64,000 nt of DNA, from positions 186,001 through 250,000 of the forward strand of contig CAZKRY010000002.1 of assembly GCA_964555355.1 (NCBI GenBank), written 5' to 3'. This document shows positions 1-9,143 of this stretch, one piece after another (the stretch's first letter is position 1; every line of letters begins with the position of its first letter). The DNA comes from CAIKBL01 sp964555355 (lineage in GTDB: Bacteria > Pseudomonadota > Gammaproteobacteria > Ga0077536). The translations under genes and the position numbers were made by a program. Under the pieces are notes generated by a model. That model was not told the origin of the DNA. It searched no databases and saw only the letters and a program-made list of their open reading frames with translations.

Positions 1-1444
1 CGCGGGCCAACGGTTCTTCGCTGTCGCACTCGGCGGCATGTGTGCGTAAAACGTTAACCGCGTGATAGCCGCCCAGCGAAGCGCGAAACTTCGGCGTGAA
101 AAGCTGTGTACGCAAGGTGTCCCCGAGAAGTGACACACTTTCGAAGTACCCCCCAATCGCATCCTTCGCCAGCGCCTGAAAGGTTGATTTGGCGCGCAGG
201 AATTTAGGCGCCCAATCCGCCTTCGGATACGCGAGCGCAAGCGTGCCAAAAACAGGTGCGCGCGCGGCCGCCGGAACCATGCGTCTTACGCGTTCTTCGT
301 AAACGTGCCAGCGATAACGTCGGTAGCCCGCGAAATTTTCATCTCCGCCATCGCCTGACAGTGCGACCGTGACGTGTTTACGCGCGAGTTCGCACACCCG
401 AAAGGTCGGGATCGCGGAAGAATCCGCAAAGGGTTCGTCATACATTGTCGCCAAACGATCGATCAAATCATTATCGTCGGCATCGACAATTTCCCGTCGG
501 TGATTCGTTCGATAACGATTAGCGACTGCATCCGCATAAAAAGACTCATCGAACTGGCGCTCGCGAAAGCCAATCGAGCACGTATTGACCGGCGCCTCGC
601 TCAATCCCGCCATCATCGCCACGACCGCGCTGGAATCGACTCCACCTGACAAAAAAGCGCCCAACGGCACCTCCGCCATCAAACGGATTTTGACTGCCTC
701 GCGTAGCCTCCGCGTGCACTCCTCGACGGCGTCGGCTTGGCTAATGGACGCAACTCCCGCGAACGAAACATCCCAATACCGGCGTGGTGTTTGCTCGGCT
801 TCTCCCGCACGCCAAGTGAGCGTAAAGCCAGGTCCAAGCTTCTTTGCCGCTTTATATATCGTGTTCGGTTCTGGGACATAGCCATAGGCAAAATAGTCCT
901 CGATCGCAGTTTCGGACAATTCGCGCTCAAACCCGGGATGTGCGACCAGCGCTTTTAGCTCTGATGCAAATGCGAATGAACCGTCATTTAACGTTGCGTA
1001 AAACAGCGGTTTGACACCTAAGCGATCGCGCGCTAGGAAAAGCGTTCTTTTGGCGCGATCCCAAATCGCAAAAGCGAACATCCCTCGGAATCGTGTAACG
1101 CATTGCTGGCCCCAAGCTTCCCAGGCATGAACGATAACTTCGGTATCGGAATGCGTTCGAAACGTATGTCCTAAAGCCGCCAACTCAGGCACTAATTCCT
1201 GAAAATTGTAAATTTCCCCGTTAAAGACCACGGCTACCGTACCATCTTCGTTAAACAACGGTTGCTGACCGGATTTGAGATCTATGATGGAAAGTCGTTT
1301 ATGCGCGAGCCCAATACCGGGTTCGAGATGAATTCCGGTTTCATCCGGTCCACGGTGATGCTGAGTCTGGTTCATCCGCGCGAGCAGTGCGCGCTCGAAG
1401 TTACGTCCTCCGGCCGGATCGAAAATTCCGGTTAGCCCGCACAT
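1..1444 (-). CDS. XrtA-associated asparagine synthase-type amidotransferase (partial, 3' end outside window)
   Basis: This is the N-terminal 481 codons of a glutamine-hydrolysing asparagine synthase-like protein; the reading frame runs off the left edge. It starts MCGLTGIF, so Cys2 becomes the N-terminal nucleophile of the class II glutaminase domain. FNGEIYNF, HRGPDE and ARDRLGVKPLFY follow. The synthetase domain has the PP-loop LSGGVDSS and later SGDGGDENFAGY. In the family, ammonia from glutamine is moved to a carboxyl group on an adenylated substrate. Proteins of this type in exosortase A loci are thought to amidate a sugar acid of the exopolysaccharide; the true substrate is unknown. It starts 3 bases after the exosortase stop codon, so it is the downstream member of the same operon. 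Family is certain, substrate is inference. Confidence 0.93.
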   Translation of the reverse strand, partial: MCGLTGIFDPAGGRNFERALLARMNQTQHHRGPDETGIHLEPGIGLAHKRLSIIDLKSGQQPLFNEDGTVAVVFNGEIYNFQELVPELAALGHTFRTHSDTEVIVHAWEAWGQQCVTRFRGMFAFAIWDRAKRTLFLARDRLGVKPLFYATLNDGSFAFASELKALVAHPGFERELSETAIEDYFAYGYVPEPNTIYKAAKKLGPGFTLTWRAGEAEQTPRRYWDVSFAGVASISQADAVEECTRRLREAVKIRLMAEVPLGAFLSGGVDSSAVVAMMAGLSEAPVNTCSIGFRERQFDESFYADAVANRYRTNHRREIVDADDNDLIDRLATMYDEPFADSSAIPTFRVCELARKHVTVALSGDGGDENFAGYRRYRWHVYEERVRRMVPAAARAPVFGTLALAYPKADWAPKFLRAKSTFQALAKDAIGGYFESVSLLGDTLRTQLFTPKFRASLGGYHAVNVLRTHAAECDSEEPLAR

Positions 1445-1447
1445 GGT

Positions 1448-3031
1448 TTAACCTTTTTCGGCAGGCGCTAAGCGCGCTGCCCGCTCGAAACTTTCGAGCA
1501 CTATGGGATCGAGCTTTTCAAGTATGGTATTAAGCCGCGCACGCGCGGCATCAAGCGTGTCTTCGCCGATGACTGGCGAATACAACAGCACAGCGGCCCC
1601 CGGGCTTCCACGTCCACCCAACCGACTTTTGACCTCTAACCATTTCGCATATAGATGGCTGGTCGTAAAACGGTCGCCAATCCAATAGCGCTCCCAGACC
1701 AAGATCTTGCTGTCGCTGGCGCGATGTAACAAAACAGACTCGCGGAGCTTCTGCGATGATCTTCCAGCCACCTCTCGCTGGTTGACGCTTAAAAGCCGCC
1801 ACGGTTCGTACTTCTCGCGTACGAGTTCGTTCGCGGCATGTACCACTTCCGCGCCCTGCGTCTGCGCACCGTACCACGCAACATAGATGCCCGTTAACGC
1901 ATCCTTGGCGGCAAAAGCGTGCTGGGTCAGCGTCGGTTTGCCGACGTAATGCGGCGTCCATTCGAGCTTCGGAAGACTTGCGTTATGCCATCCCGAGGGA
2001 AGTTGCAACGACTCGAATACCAGCACCGGGTCCGGATGTAATACCGGCTGATTCGCGGCGCGAGCCACATAAGGCCAGAGATGAACCATGACTAAAGCGC
2101 ACAGCAATGCTTCCAATCGAATGTGATTAACGGAAACGGGAAGGCGTGCGTTCGCATTTGCCCGCGTGTCCTCGGCCGGGGCTTCACTCCAAATCATGCC
2201 GACCGTCATTAACAGGAAAATGACGATTCCAAAAAACACCCATCCGTAGATGTAATGATCAATGCCAAGTGCGAGCTTCATGTCGCTTAGGTGCGCAATC
2301 ATGACGATCCCGTAGGCGCGTAGCCAGTTGGCGAGGATCGCGACTAGGATGGCCACCACAATGAACACCATCCGTCGCCAAATAGATCTGTAATTTAAGT
2401 ACGCGAATAACGTGCCGACAGTGATAGTCGCCATTAAATAGCGCATGCCGCTGCATCCGCTAACCACCGACCACTGACCACTCGGGATCACAAAAAAATT
2501 GCCTTCGCGATAGACTGGGATACCCGTTACACGTAGGGCTTGCACGACAAAGTCCGCGGTCAAATCGACAAGATGCGGGGTGAGTCCGTCGCCAAGTGGC
2601 ACCGCAAGATAGAGAAAGCCCAACGGAAACGCCGCCACTTTGACCCAATCCCAGCCCATGACCAAGAGAACGACGCCGATAAGCATGCTGATCAACATCA
2701 GTTGCTGCACGACTTGAATGTCGGCAAGCGCGGCGAGCATCCATGCACTACCCGCGAAAAATAAAGGGCCAAGCGCCCACCACGCCGGTCGAATGGGGAC
2801 CTGCGCCAATCGGGTGCGCATCTGATAAAGGAGATAAAGCGAAATCGGAGGAATTAGCCAACCATGCGCATACGTATCCGAGGTTTCCCACACATGTACC
2901 ATGGTAGCTACAGTTGGCCAATAAGCAGCAACTACGGTAAATAACGCGACCCACAACATCCACGCGGATTTCGACATCGTCATTGGACTTGCGAGAAGCG
3001 ATTTCATTTCATCGAAAGTGGGGACGGACAT
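1448..3031 (-). CDS. xrtA: Exosortase A with C-terminal EpsI domain (XrtA)
   Basis: A 527-aa polytopic inner-membrane cysteine protease/transpeptidase-like enzyme that recognises the C-terminal PEP-CTERM tail of exported proteins. The first ~280 residues are a multi-pass membrane domain. The three expected catalytic residues are visible: Cys193 in VVSGCSGMRYL, Arg238 in ANWLRAY and His259 in GIDHYIYGW. After about residue 290 comes a soluble EpsI-type domain, so EpsH and EpsI are fused here, as is usual in the XrtA subfamily. It lies between the sugar transferase (5 bases upstream) and the amidotransferase (3 bases downstream), which indicates one transcript. A substrate with the matching sorting tail is encoded at 19845-20867. 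Very confident on family; cleavage activity is known from the family, not shown here. Confidence 0.96.
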   Translation of the reverse strand: MSVPTFDEMKSLLASPMTMSKSAWMLWVALFTVVAAYWPTVATMVHVWETSDTYAHGWLIPPISLYLLYQMRTRLAQVPIRPAWWALGPLFFAGSAWMLAALADIQVVQQLMLISMLIGVVLLVMGWDWVKVAAFPLGFLYLAVPLGDGLTPHLVDLTADFVVQALRVTGIPVYREGNFFVIPSGQWSVVSGCSGMRYLMATITVGTLFAYLNYRSIWRRMVFIVVAILVAILANWLRAYGIVMIAHLSDMKLALGIDHYIYGWVFFGIVIFLLMTVGMIWSEAPAEDTRANANARLPVSVNHIRLEALLCALVMVHLWPYVARAANQPVLHPDPVLVFESLQLPSGWHNASLPKLEWTPHYVGKPTLTQHAFAAKDALTGIYVAWYGAQTQGAEVVHAANELVREKYEPWRLLSVNQREVAGRSSQKLRESVLLHRASDSKILVWERYWIGDRFTTSHLYAKWLEVKSRLGGRGSPGAAVLLYSPVIGEDTLDAARARLNTILEKLDPIVLESFERAARLAPAEKG

Positions 3032-3036
3032 AGAGA

Positions 3037-4230
3037 TTATGCAGCTAGCAGCCTATCGAGGTTTTGCAAGTTTCGTTGCCAGTCATACGCTGAAGTCACA
3101 AACGCGCGGGCTTCAGGGGCGGCCTCGCTAGGTACCTGCAGCGCGCGTACGCAGGCGGATGCAAATTCACTTGGCTCACTGACACAGATGAGTCCCGGCA
3201 TTGAATCCGTAGCAATGCCCTCTAATGCGGCATGCGTGCCAATGACTGGTTTTCCCATGGCCATGCCTTCGAGTACTTTGTTCTGAACCCCGCGTGCGAT
3301 GCGTAGCGGCGCGACCACTAGGTGCGCGTACTGCAGGTACGGCCGCACATCGTCCACGGCGCCGGTGACCACGATTTCGTGTGCGCGCGCTAACGCGCGC
3401 ACCTTGGCGCTAGGACGCGCACCGACGATCCAAAACTGCGCGTCCGGGATATTGCTGCGCACGCGCGGCAAGATGTCCTGACCAAACCAGGTTACCGCAT
3501 CAACATTCGCCCAATAATCCATCGCACCGGTAAACACCAAAATCGGCGTGCGCTTCGGGTAGGGGTCTAAAAATTCCTCATTCGGTTTGAAGTACTCGTG
3601 ATCGACGCCGTTGTCGACATGGCAAACATTGGAGAGCGGCGCGGAGAGTAAGGAGTTAAAAAGCCGCGCTTCATCCGCGGACACGAACACACTGGCGGCC
3701 GCATGCTTTGCGATCATGCATTCATATTCGTGTAAGTATCGCGCTTCGCGCGAATACAAGAGACTGAGCGGCCACCGCTTTGCCTTGGCATAGGCTCGCC
3801 ACTTTTCTGAATCGACATCAACGAAATCAACCACCGTCGGTACCGTCGAGGCGCCGGCGCCAAGCAGGTATTGCGCCATGGTCGAAGAAAATACCAATGC
3901 ACCGTGCGGCTTGTAGGTCTGTAATACGTTTGATACCCACTGTGCCAAGCGCGGATGCCGGTAATAGGGTAGCCCTAGTGCTTCACCGCGCAGCAACCCT
4001 ATAAGGCTAGTCAATTTGCGGATAGTTGGATTGATCGTGATGAGTTCCACGCTCGCGCAATATCCAGCGACTTGTTCGCGGTATCGTTCATCGGCAGGGT
4101 CGTCAATAAACGCGCCAAGGTGAACTCGGAAACGCGTACTCAAATGCTGGAGAAAATGAAACGAACGTATTTTGTCGCCCTTATTCGGGGGGAATGGAAT
4201 GCGATGAGCGAGGAATAGTAAGTCGTTCAT
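3037..4230 (-). CDS. XrtA/PEP-CTERM system-associated sugar transferase (GT4-like)
   Basis: A 397-aa cytoplasmic glycosyltransferase with two Rossmann-like halves. It begins MNDLLFLAHRIPFPPNKGDK, the characteristic opening of the Stp1-type glycosyltransferase found in exosortase A loci. The C-terminal half has the GT-B donor-site pattern: VFTGAMDYWANVDAV, then PLRIARGVQNKVLEGMAMGKP, where a conserved acidic residue binds the nucleotide sugar. It probably adds one residue to the lipid-linked exopolysaccharide repeat unit. The gene starts 3 bases before the FemAB stop codon and ends 5 bases before xrtA, so it is co-transcribed. Sugar specificity cannot be read from the sequence. Confidence 0.92.
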   Translation of the reverse strand: MNDLLFLAHRIPFPPNKGDKIRSFHFLQHLSTRFRVHLGAFIDDPADERYREQVAGYCASVELITINPTIRKLTSLIGLLRGEALGLPYYRHPRLAQWVSNVLQTYKPHGALVFSSTMAQYLLGAGASTVPTVVDFVDVDSEKWRAYAKAKRWPLSLLYSREARYLHEYECMIAKHAAASVFVSADEARLFNSLLSAPLSNVCHVDNGVDHEYFKPNEEFLDPYPKRTPILVFTGAMDYWANVDAVTWFGQDILPRVRSNIPDAQFWIVGARPSAKVRALARAHEIVVTGAVDDVRPYLQYAHLVVAPLRIARGVQNKVLEGMAMGKPVIGTHAALEGIATDSMPGLICVSEPSEFASACVRALQVPSEAAPEARAFVTSAYDWQRNLQNLDRLLAA

Positions 4231-4233
4231 GTG

Positions 4234-5316
4234 TCACGCCAAGAAAGGCGAGATGCGCCCACCAAGCAAATTTGCCACCGGCAACGGTAGGCGTTTCCAA
4301 GCGTTGACGGCGAGCGAGTATTTGGGATTGTTGGGATTACGATCCGGCATCGCTGACTGGCGTACCAAATGGTATTCATAGACAAGTGGTGTCGGTTCGA
4401 ATCCCCAATTCTTTTTGAACGAATATGACCCCGAATCGACTTTACTGCGACCATAGTCAAATGCGGTATAACCCTGATTGCAGGCCGTCCGCATCACTTC
4501 CCAATACATGAAATCGTAAGCTTTTAAATCGCGGGCCACGGGCAAGCCACCGCCGTAGTACGGCATCACGGTGTTCTTGTAGAGAAAGGACAAGACTGAT
4601 GCCACCGGCTTTGCCTGGTCGTACACGGTGGTAATGCGACATTGACTTTGAAACGTATGATAGAGGGTTTCGAAGTACCTACGCGGAAAAACGGGCGTCC
4701 CGAGATTGCGCACGCTCGTCGCATAAATATTAAAAAACGCACTGAGATCTTGCTCTTCCCGACTTTGGAGACCTGCTGCGATCCCCTTCCGAACCATCGC
4801 GCGCTGTTTGCGCGGAATGGCTTTCATATTCTCGTCTTCAAGTAGAGACAGCTCCTTCTTGAAGTTGACGTAAGTCCCAACCTTACCGGTCAGGCCGCTG
4901 CCGAGCGGCTTCACATGGCGTAGCTCGAGATAATCGACCTTAAATTCCTCGGCGAGTGCCTTTGCCCGCGCGAGTAATTTCGCCGCCGTTTCGACGTCAT
5001 CCGCGAGGATGCCGCCTTGTACGCAGAAGGGCAGCGATACCAACGCATGCCCAAACAGCACGCTTTTAACTCGCATGAGTGGTAAAACGCCTTTAACGGC
5101 ACCGCCACCGAGCGCGAGCAACGGGTGCGGCTCAAAGTTGACACTATTACGCAAAACATCGTGCCAAGCGTAGAGATGAAAAAAAGTGCCGCTTGGATGC
5201 GCATCGACGAATGCATCCCACCGCGCGCTATCCGTGGCGTTTGCGACGCGGATTTCCAACGTGGACGTCGCGTTTGCATGGTTACTTAAGCTCGAGGTCA
5301 ATGCGCGCGCGTTCAT
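4234..5316 (-). CDS. FemAB-like XrtA/PEP-CTERM system-associated protein
   Basis: About 360 aa, with the tandem GNAT-like folds of FemAB peptidyl/aminoacyltransferases (GTFFHLYAWHDVLRNS near the start; LRHVKPLG, KQRAMVRKG and YGRSKVDSGSYSFKKNWGFE later). Members in exosortase A loci are presumed to attach an amino acid or similar group to an envelope glycan, but no substrate is established. The frame stays open to 5346. I prefer the ATG at 5314-5316 because it overlaps the deacetylase stop codon as ATGA and has AGG about 10 bases upstream; the first in-frame ATG (5344-5346) has no ribosome-binding site. It is translationally coupled to the deacetylase and followed 3 bases later by the sugar transferase. 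Confidence 0.9.
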   Translation of the reverse strand: MNARALTSSLSNHANATSTLEIRVANATDSARWDAFVDAHPSGTFFHLYAWHDVLRNSVNFEPHPLLALGGGAVKGVLPLMRVKSVLFGHALVSLPFCVQGGILADDVETAAKLLARAKALAEEFKVDYLELRHVKPLGSGLTGKVGTYVNFKKELSLLEDENMKAIPRKQRAMVRKGIAAGLQSREEQDLSAFFNIYATSVRNLGTPVFPRRYFETLYHTFQSQCRITTVYDQAKPVASVLSFLYKNTVMPYYGGGLPVARDLKAYDFMYWEVMRTACNQGYTAFDYGRSKVDSGSYSFKKNWGFEPTPLVYEYHLVRQSAMPDRNPNNPKYSLAVNAWKRLPLPVANLLGGRISPFLA

Positions 5317-6164
5317 GTCGAGAATACCTGGTTCATTCGTCCCCATCGAAAATCGCTCAGCAAACGCTCTAGGCGTGGGTGAACATGCTGCAGATTGAGG
5401 TAATGCCTAAACCGTGTCTTCCACGCGAGATTACGTTGACGCGGTTGTTCCGGATCCACTTCCCACGGGTGCATGTAGAAAATACAAGGCTGACGGTCGC
5501 GGCGATTGACACGCTCAACGCACCAGCGCGTTAAGCGATAGGGGTACAAACGAAAAAAGCCGCCACCGCCGCACGGTAAGTTCGTCGCGCCAACCTTGAT
5601 CGTCGACAGCGGAATTTCCATAATGCCTGATGCATCCCGATACGCGTGGCGTGGCGCATCCGGAATTCCGTAAAGATCATGGCGGACCGGTGCGACACTC
5701 GAGCTGTACTGATAGCCACACTCGGCGAGTATTGTGTAGACCCACTCGTTTGCGCGGGTGAAAGAGAACGTTGGCGCGCGATACCCGGTGATAGCCGCAC
5801 CCGAAATATCCTCAAGTAATTTTTTGGTGCGCGATATATCGTTGCGGAATTGGTGTCGATCCATGGTCGTGACACGTGTGTGATCATAACCGTGGCTCGC
5901 CAATTCGTGTCCCTCGGCAACAATTTGGCGCATTAAATGCGGGTGACGTTCCGCCACCCAACCTAAGGTAAAAAAAGTTGCCTGTACTTCGTGGCGTTTT
6001 AGTAGTTCGAGCAATCGCTGCGTACTTCCCGCCACACGCTGGGGCTGATGCTCCCACGCCGAACGCGGTATATGGCGCTCAAACGCCGAGACGTGGAAAT
6101 AGTCTTCGACATCGACGGTGAAGGCATTGGTGATGCGCTGGCCGACGGGTTGCGCGAGTGTCAT
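5313..6164 (-). CDS. XrtA system polysaccharide deacetylase
   Basis: A 283-aa carbohydrate esterase 4 (NodB-type) protein that would remove N- or O-acetyl groups from the exopolysaccharide. The family signature opening NAFTVDVEDYFHVSAFE supplies the catalytic Asp-Asp-type motif. ELASHGYDHTRV carries the H-x3-H metal ligands, GYRAPTFSF is motif 3, and IFYMHPWEVD supplies the C-terminal catalytic His. The frame extends to 6299, but those 45 extra residues lack family similarity, so I place the start at the ATG at 6162-6164, about 10 residues before the domain. No signal peptide is evident, as usual for this subfamily. The stop overlaps the FemAB start (ATGA). Confidence 0.92.
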   Translation of the reverse strand: MTLAQPVGQRITNAFTVDVEDYFHVSAFERHIPRSAWEHQPQRVAGSTQRLLELLKRHEVQATFFTLGWVAERHPHLMRQIVAEGHELASHGYDHTRVTTMDRHQFRNDISRTKKLLEDISGAAITGYRAPTFSFTRANEWVYTILAECGYQYSSSVAPVRHDLYGIPDAPRHAYRDASGIMEIPLSTIKVGATNLPCGGGGFFRLYPYRLTRWCVERVNRRDRQPCIFYMHPWEVDPEQPRQRNLAWKTRFRHYLNLQHVHPRLERLLSDFRWGRMNQVFST

Positions 6165-6464
6165 AGGTTCCGAGTCAATTGGCTTATCGCTGCTGTGCTC
6201 GCATGATAGACATAGCCGATGCGCACTTCTGTGCGCGCGGTCCGATCTGGTGAAGCGCGTCGGCACGGAAGCCTGTCCCCCACGAGAAAAATCGAGCACC
6301 GGATGCGTACGGCTCGCTACGTTAAGTGCGGGACAGCGTTTCTAGTGCTTCAGCGCGGACGCCTTCACCCCACGACTCTCCCAGCATCGCGTAAAGATTG
6401 CGATTTCCGGATTTCGCTGAGAGCTATATCGGTCTTTCGCGAGCGATCTTGAACTCAATATTCG
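6165..6464. other. Intergenic gap inside the EPS operon
   Basis: About 300 bases between the ATPase stop and the deacetylase start, much longer than the other gaps in this operon. I see no convincing gene. A short perfect dyad, GCGCAC-TTCT-GTGCGC, lies at 6221-6236, about 60 bases upstream of the chosen deacetylase start. It could be an operator or an mRNA hairpin. No T-tract follows, so a simple intrinsic terminator is unlikely. A secondary promoter for the distal genes is possible but I found no clear -35/-10 or -24/-12 pair. Confidence 0.4.
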
Positions 6465-7631
6465 CTACAAAACGTAATAGCCCGCGACTGCCAAAAGCGA
6501 CACCACTGCCGCCAAACCACCTATCCACAGCCACTTTCGACCGCTATTCGGCATCGGTTCCGCCAATGGGTTGCCGGCGCCTGGGTTATTGGCTTGGTCT
6601 TGGCGCGACATGTCGCTTGAAACATTATCTAGCGCACGTTGCAACGCGGCGAGTTTCGCTTCGAGTTTACGAATTTTTTCATCCGACGCATTTTCCGCCG
6701 GCGGTATCTGCGTCGGTGCGGTCTGCTTGGGAGCGCTAGATGCGGGATTGCTCGGACGCGTCTCAGGTACGTTGAGCTTAACCGGGCGCGGAGAATCGTC
6801 ATCCCCATCCTTGCCGACATCCTGCTCGGCGGCGATTTCCGAGGTTATCTGTCGCAAGCTCTTAAATGATATGCGGTGCGATTCTTCCAAGCTTGCGTTC
6901 AGCAAAAGGCGATCCATCAAAAGATTTATTCGACGCGGCACGCCGGAAGTAAATTGATAAACACCCAAATACACATCGTTCTCAATTTCCGGGTCGACGG
7001 TCCATCCGACCTTTGCCATGCGATGTTTTATGTACGTCTCGGTTTCGGCCGGGGTCAGCGGTTTTAAGTGGTACGCCGCCAATACACGCTGCCTAAGTTG
7101 CTCGAGCCCCGGCGAGCGCATCATCGCGCGGAATTCTCGCTGCCCGAGCAAAAAGCTTTGTACAACCGGCATTCCCTTGTGATCAAAATTCGACAACATG
7201 CGAAGTTCTTCAAGCGAGCTACGCGGCAGATTTTGCGCTTCGTCAACCACCAGCAATACCCGCTTCCCTTCATCCACGCAGGTCTTAAAAAATACTTCAA
7301 GCTGCTTAAGTAGGGACGCCTTTGATACGCGCTCGAACGGAAGATCAAACTCTGAACAGACAAGCCGCAAAAGGTCACTCTCGTTGATATTGGTCGAGAC
7401 AATCTTCGCCGCAACGATATCTTTTGCTTCTAATTCGCGGAAGAGATTATTGACCAGCATCGTTTTACCGGTACCGACATCTCCGGTCACGATAATGAAA
7501 CCCTGGCCCTGCTGAATGCCGTAGCGCAGGTACGCCATTGCCCGTTGATGTCCCGCGCTTTGGAAATAAAACGAGGGATCAGGGTTCAGTTGGAACGGCT
7601 TACCGCTAAATCTGTAGAGCTCTTCGTACAC
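6465..7631 (-). CDS. XrtA-associated ExeA/GspA-like AAA ATPase
   Basis: A 388-aa AAA+ ATPase of the secretion-type ExeA group found in exosortase A loci. The Walker A motif GDVGTGKT is at residues 50-57 and the Walker B VLLVVDEAQNLP near 115-126. A P/E/K-rich linker after residue 270 leads to a predicted coiled coil and a single C-terminal membrane helix (WLWIGGLAAVVSLLAVAGYY). This makes it a tail-anchored inner-membrane protein with its ATPase in the cytoplasm. Its role is unproven; ExeA-type proteins help build envelope-spanning export structures. The start is a GTG at 7629-7631 with AAGAAGG a few bases upstream. It is 21 bases downstream of the outer-membrane barrel gene. Confidence 0.92.
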   Translation of the reverse strand: MYEELYRFSGKPFQLNPDPSFYFQSAGHQRAMAYLRYGIQQGQGFIIVTGDVGTGKTMLVNNLFRELEAKDIVAAKIVSTNINESDLLRLVCSEFDLPFERVSKASLLKQLEVFFKTCVDEGKRVLLVVDEAQNLPRSSLEELRMLSNFDHKGMPVVQSFLLGQREFRAMMRSPGLEQLRQRVLAAYHLKPLTPAETETYIKHRMAKVGWTVDPEIENDVYLGVYQFTSGVPRRINLLMDRLLLNASLEESHRISFKSLRQITSEIAAEQDVGKDGDDDSPRPVKLNVPETRPSNPASSAPKQTAPTQIPPAENASDEKIRKLEAKLAALQRALDNVSSDMSRQDQANNPGAGNPLAEPMPNSGRKWLWIGGLAAVVSLLAVAGYYVL

Positions 7632-7652
7632 TTGGCCTTCTTTGTGGCGGCT

Positions 7653-9128
7653 TTAGAACGCGTAGTTCAGCGTGCCTGTAACCGAGTTTTCGACGTAATC
7701 GTTAGTGCCGCCGTCCGATATATTTTCGGCGTATGAATAGCTCAGGCGCGTGCTGATATTCGGCCCCAATCTATAAGACAAGCTAGGCGTTACAAAAATC
7801 GCCTGGAGCGAACCCTGACTATCGCCACTGCGATCTTGAAAGCTGAAGCTCAACGAGCTACTGAGTAAATCACTCATCTGACGAGACCAGTTGAAATTAA
7901 CGCCAAGACCATCTTCAATCCCACCGGTACGAGGAGTTTCCTGTTCCTGACGCGATACTCCGAGAGAAAAGTCATTGAGTCGATACCGGTATCCAATGTT
8001 CGACGTGAAATTTCTCGACACAAACACATCGTCAGTTAAGGTCAAATTGGTCGCCGGGAATACCGGATTGTTCAAATCTAACGGATTAAAGGGTGTAGCG
8101 ACCGGATTGCCGAAAATATCCTCATTTCGGAACAGCTGCTGACGCTGTAACTGCTCGGAGGTAGTCGATAGTTCTTCCGAATACGAGCCACGAATCGACA
8201 TCCGTCGCAAGCGATGAGAAAAGGAGAAATTCTTAGTCGACCCGAACGAACGATTCCCATATGAACCGGTTAGCGACGTGCGCGGCGTTGGGGTGAACGT
8301 CGCCCCTACCGACCACGTTCCGCCATCGTCAAGGTTTTGGTCACCGCGAAAATCATTCGCTTCATCGCCGATCGTCCCAAATATCCGCAACTTACGATGT
8401 AAACGGTAACCTAAATTAATGGTGGTGGAGCGCAGTTTGGATTCTTCGTTATCACGGTCGGCTTGGAAGTCTCGCTCTGACATGCTGATGCCCCAGGTAA
8501 AGCGAGTAAATCGTCGCCCACTGTTCAAGCTCATATTGAGATTACCGTTGTTCCCACTTCCCGCGAAATTCCCGCCGGTGCCGTCTTGGCTGCCGGTTGT
8601 GGTGTCGCTAAAGCTCTTGGAGACAGTACCCGTCGCCCAATTGCCGAAACGATAATTTCCACGCGGAGTAACGCCGTAGGTTAAGACGTCGGCACGATTC
8701 CCACCCACATCAATAATATTTCGGTTAGTAATACGCCCATTATTGAATGCCGTAGTGGGCGACATGCTGGCGAAGGCGTCGACGAAAAAAATATCTCGTA
8801 TGAATTCAGTCCTCAAGTTACTGGAAAGAAAATGCGTAAGATCGTTCCGGCGGGAATCTTCCATGTAGAAAGATCGTTGCGCATTGTAGTTAGCGTTAAT
8901 TTTTACTCTACGACCGTCCCCAGATAGTGAAAGTCCCGAGTTCAAGTTAGTAATAAACTCGCTTTCTTCCTGACCCGCCGGCGCGGCCTGAATATTATCG
9001 GTGTATAGCTCCGAGAGTCCAAAATTTGGTTGCAAGCGCCAATTCGCCGCATATACCGGCGCTACGATCGCGTAAAGAAGTACACTTGCTGGCAGCTTAG
9101 TACGCAGCACGCTGATCAAATTCGGCAT
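7653..9128 (-). CDS. PEP-CTERM/XrtA system-associated outer-membrane beta-barrel protein
   Basis: A 491-aa exported protein. A signal peptide (about 27 residues, ending PVYAANW) is followed by many alternating-hydrophobicity strands typical of a large beta barrel, and it ends with Phe (GTLNYAF), the outer-membrane insertion signal. It matches the family of putative outer-membrane proteins encoded in exosortase A loci between the tyrosine kinase and the ATPase. A likely role is as an export pore or scaffold for the exopolysaccharide or PEP-CTERM proteins, but this is inference from position. The start codon is an ATG 15 bases after the kinase stop codon. Confidence 0.9.
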   Translation of the reverse strand: MPNLISVLRTKLPASVLLYAIVAPVYAANWRLQPNFGLSELYTDNIQAAPAGQEESEFITNLNSGLSLSGDGRRVKINANYNAQRSFYMEDSRRNDLTHFLSSNLRTEFIRDIFFVDAFASMSPTTAFNNGRITNRNIIDVGGNRADVLTYGVTPRGNYRFGNWATGTVSKSFSDTTTGSQDGTGGNFAGSGNNGNLNMSLNSGRRFTRFTWGISMSERDFQADRDNEESKLRSTTINLGYRLHRKLRIFGTIGDEANDFRGDQNLDDGGTWSVGATFTPTPRTSLTGSYGNRSFGSTKNFSFSHRLRRMSIRGSYSEELSTTSEQLQRQQLFRNEDIFGNPVATPFNPLDLNNPVFPATNLTLTDDVFVSRNFTSNIGYRYRLNDFSLGVSRQEQETPRTGGIEDGLGVNFNWSRQMSDLLSSSLSFSFQDRSGDSQGSLQAIFVTPSLSYRLGPNISTRLSYSYAENISDGGTNDYVENSVTGTLNYAF

Positions 9129-9143
9129 TCGAGACGTTCGATA

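Noticed and set aside
5317..5346. Longer start for the FemAB-like protein
   Set aside because: No ribosome-binding site; the later ATG gives the usual ATGA overlap.
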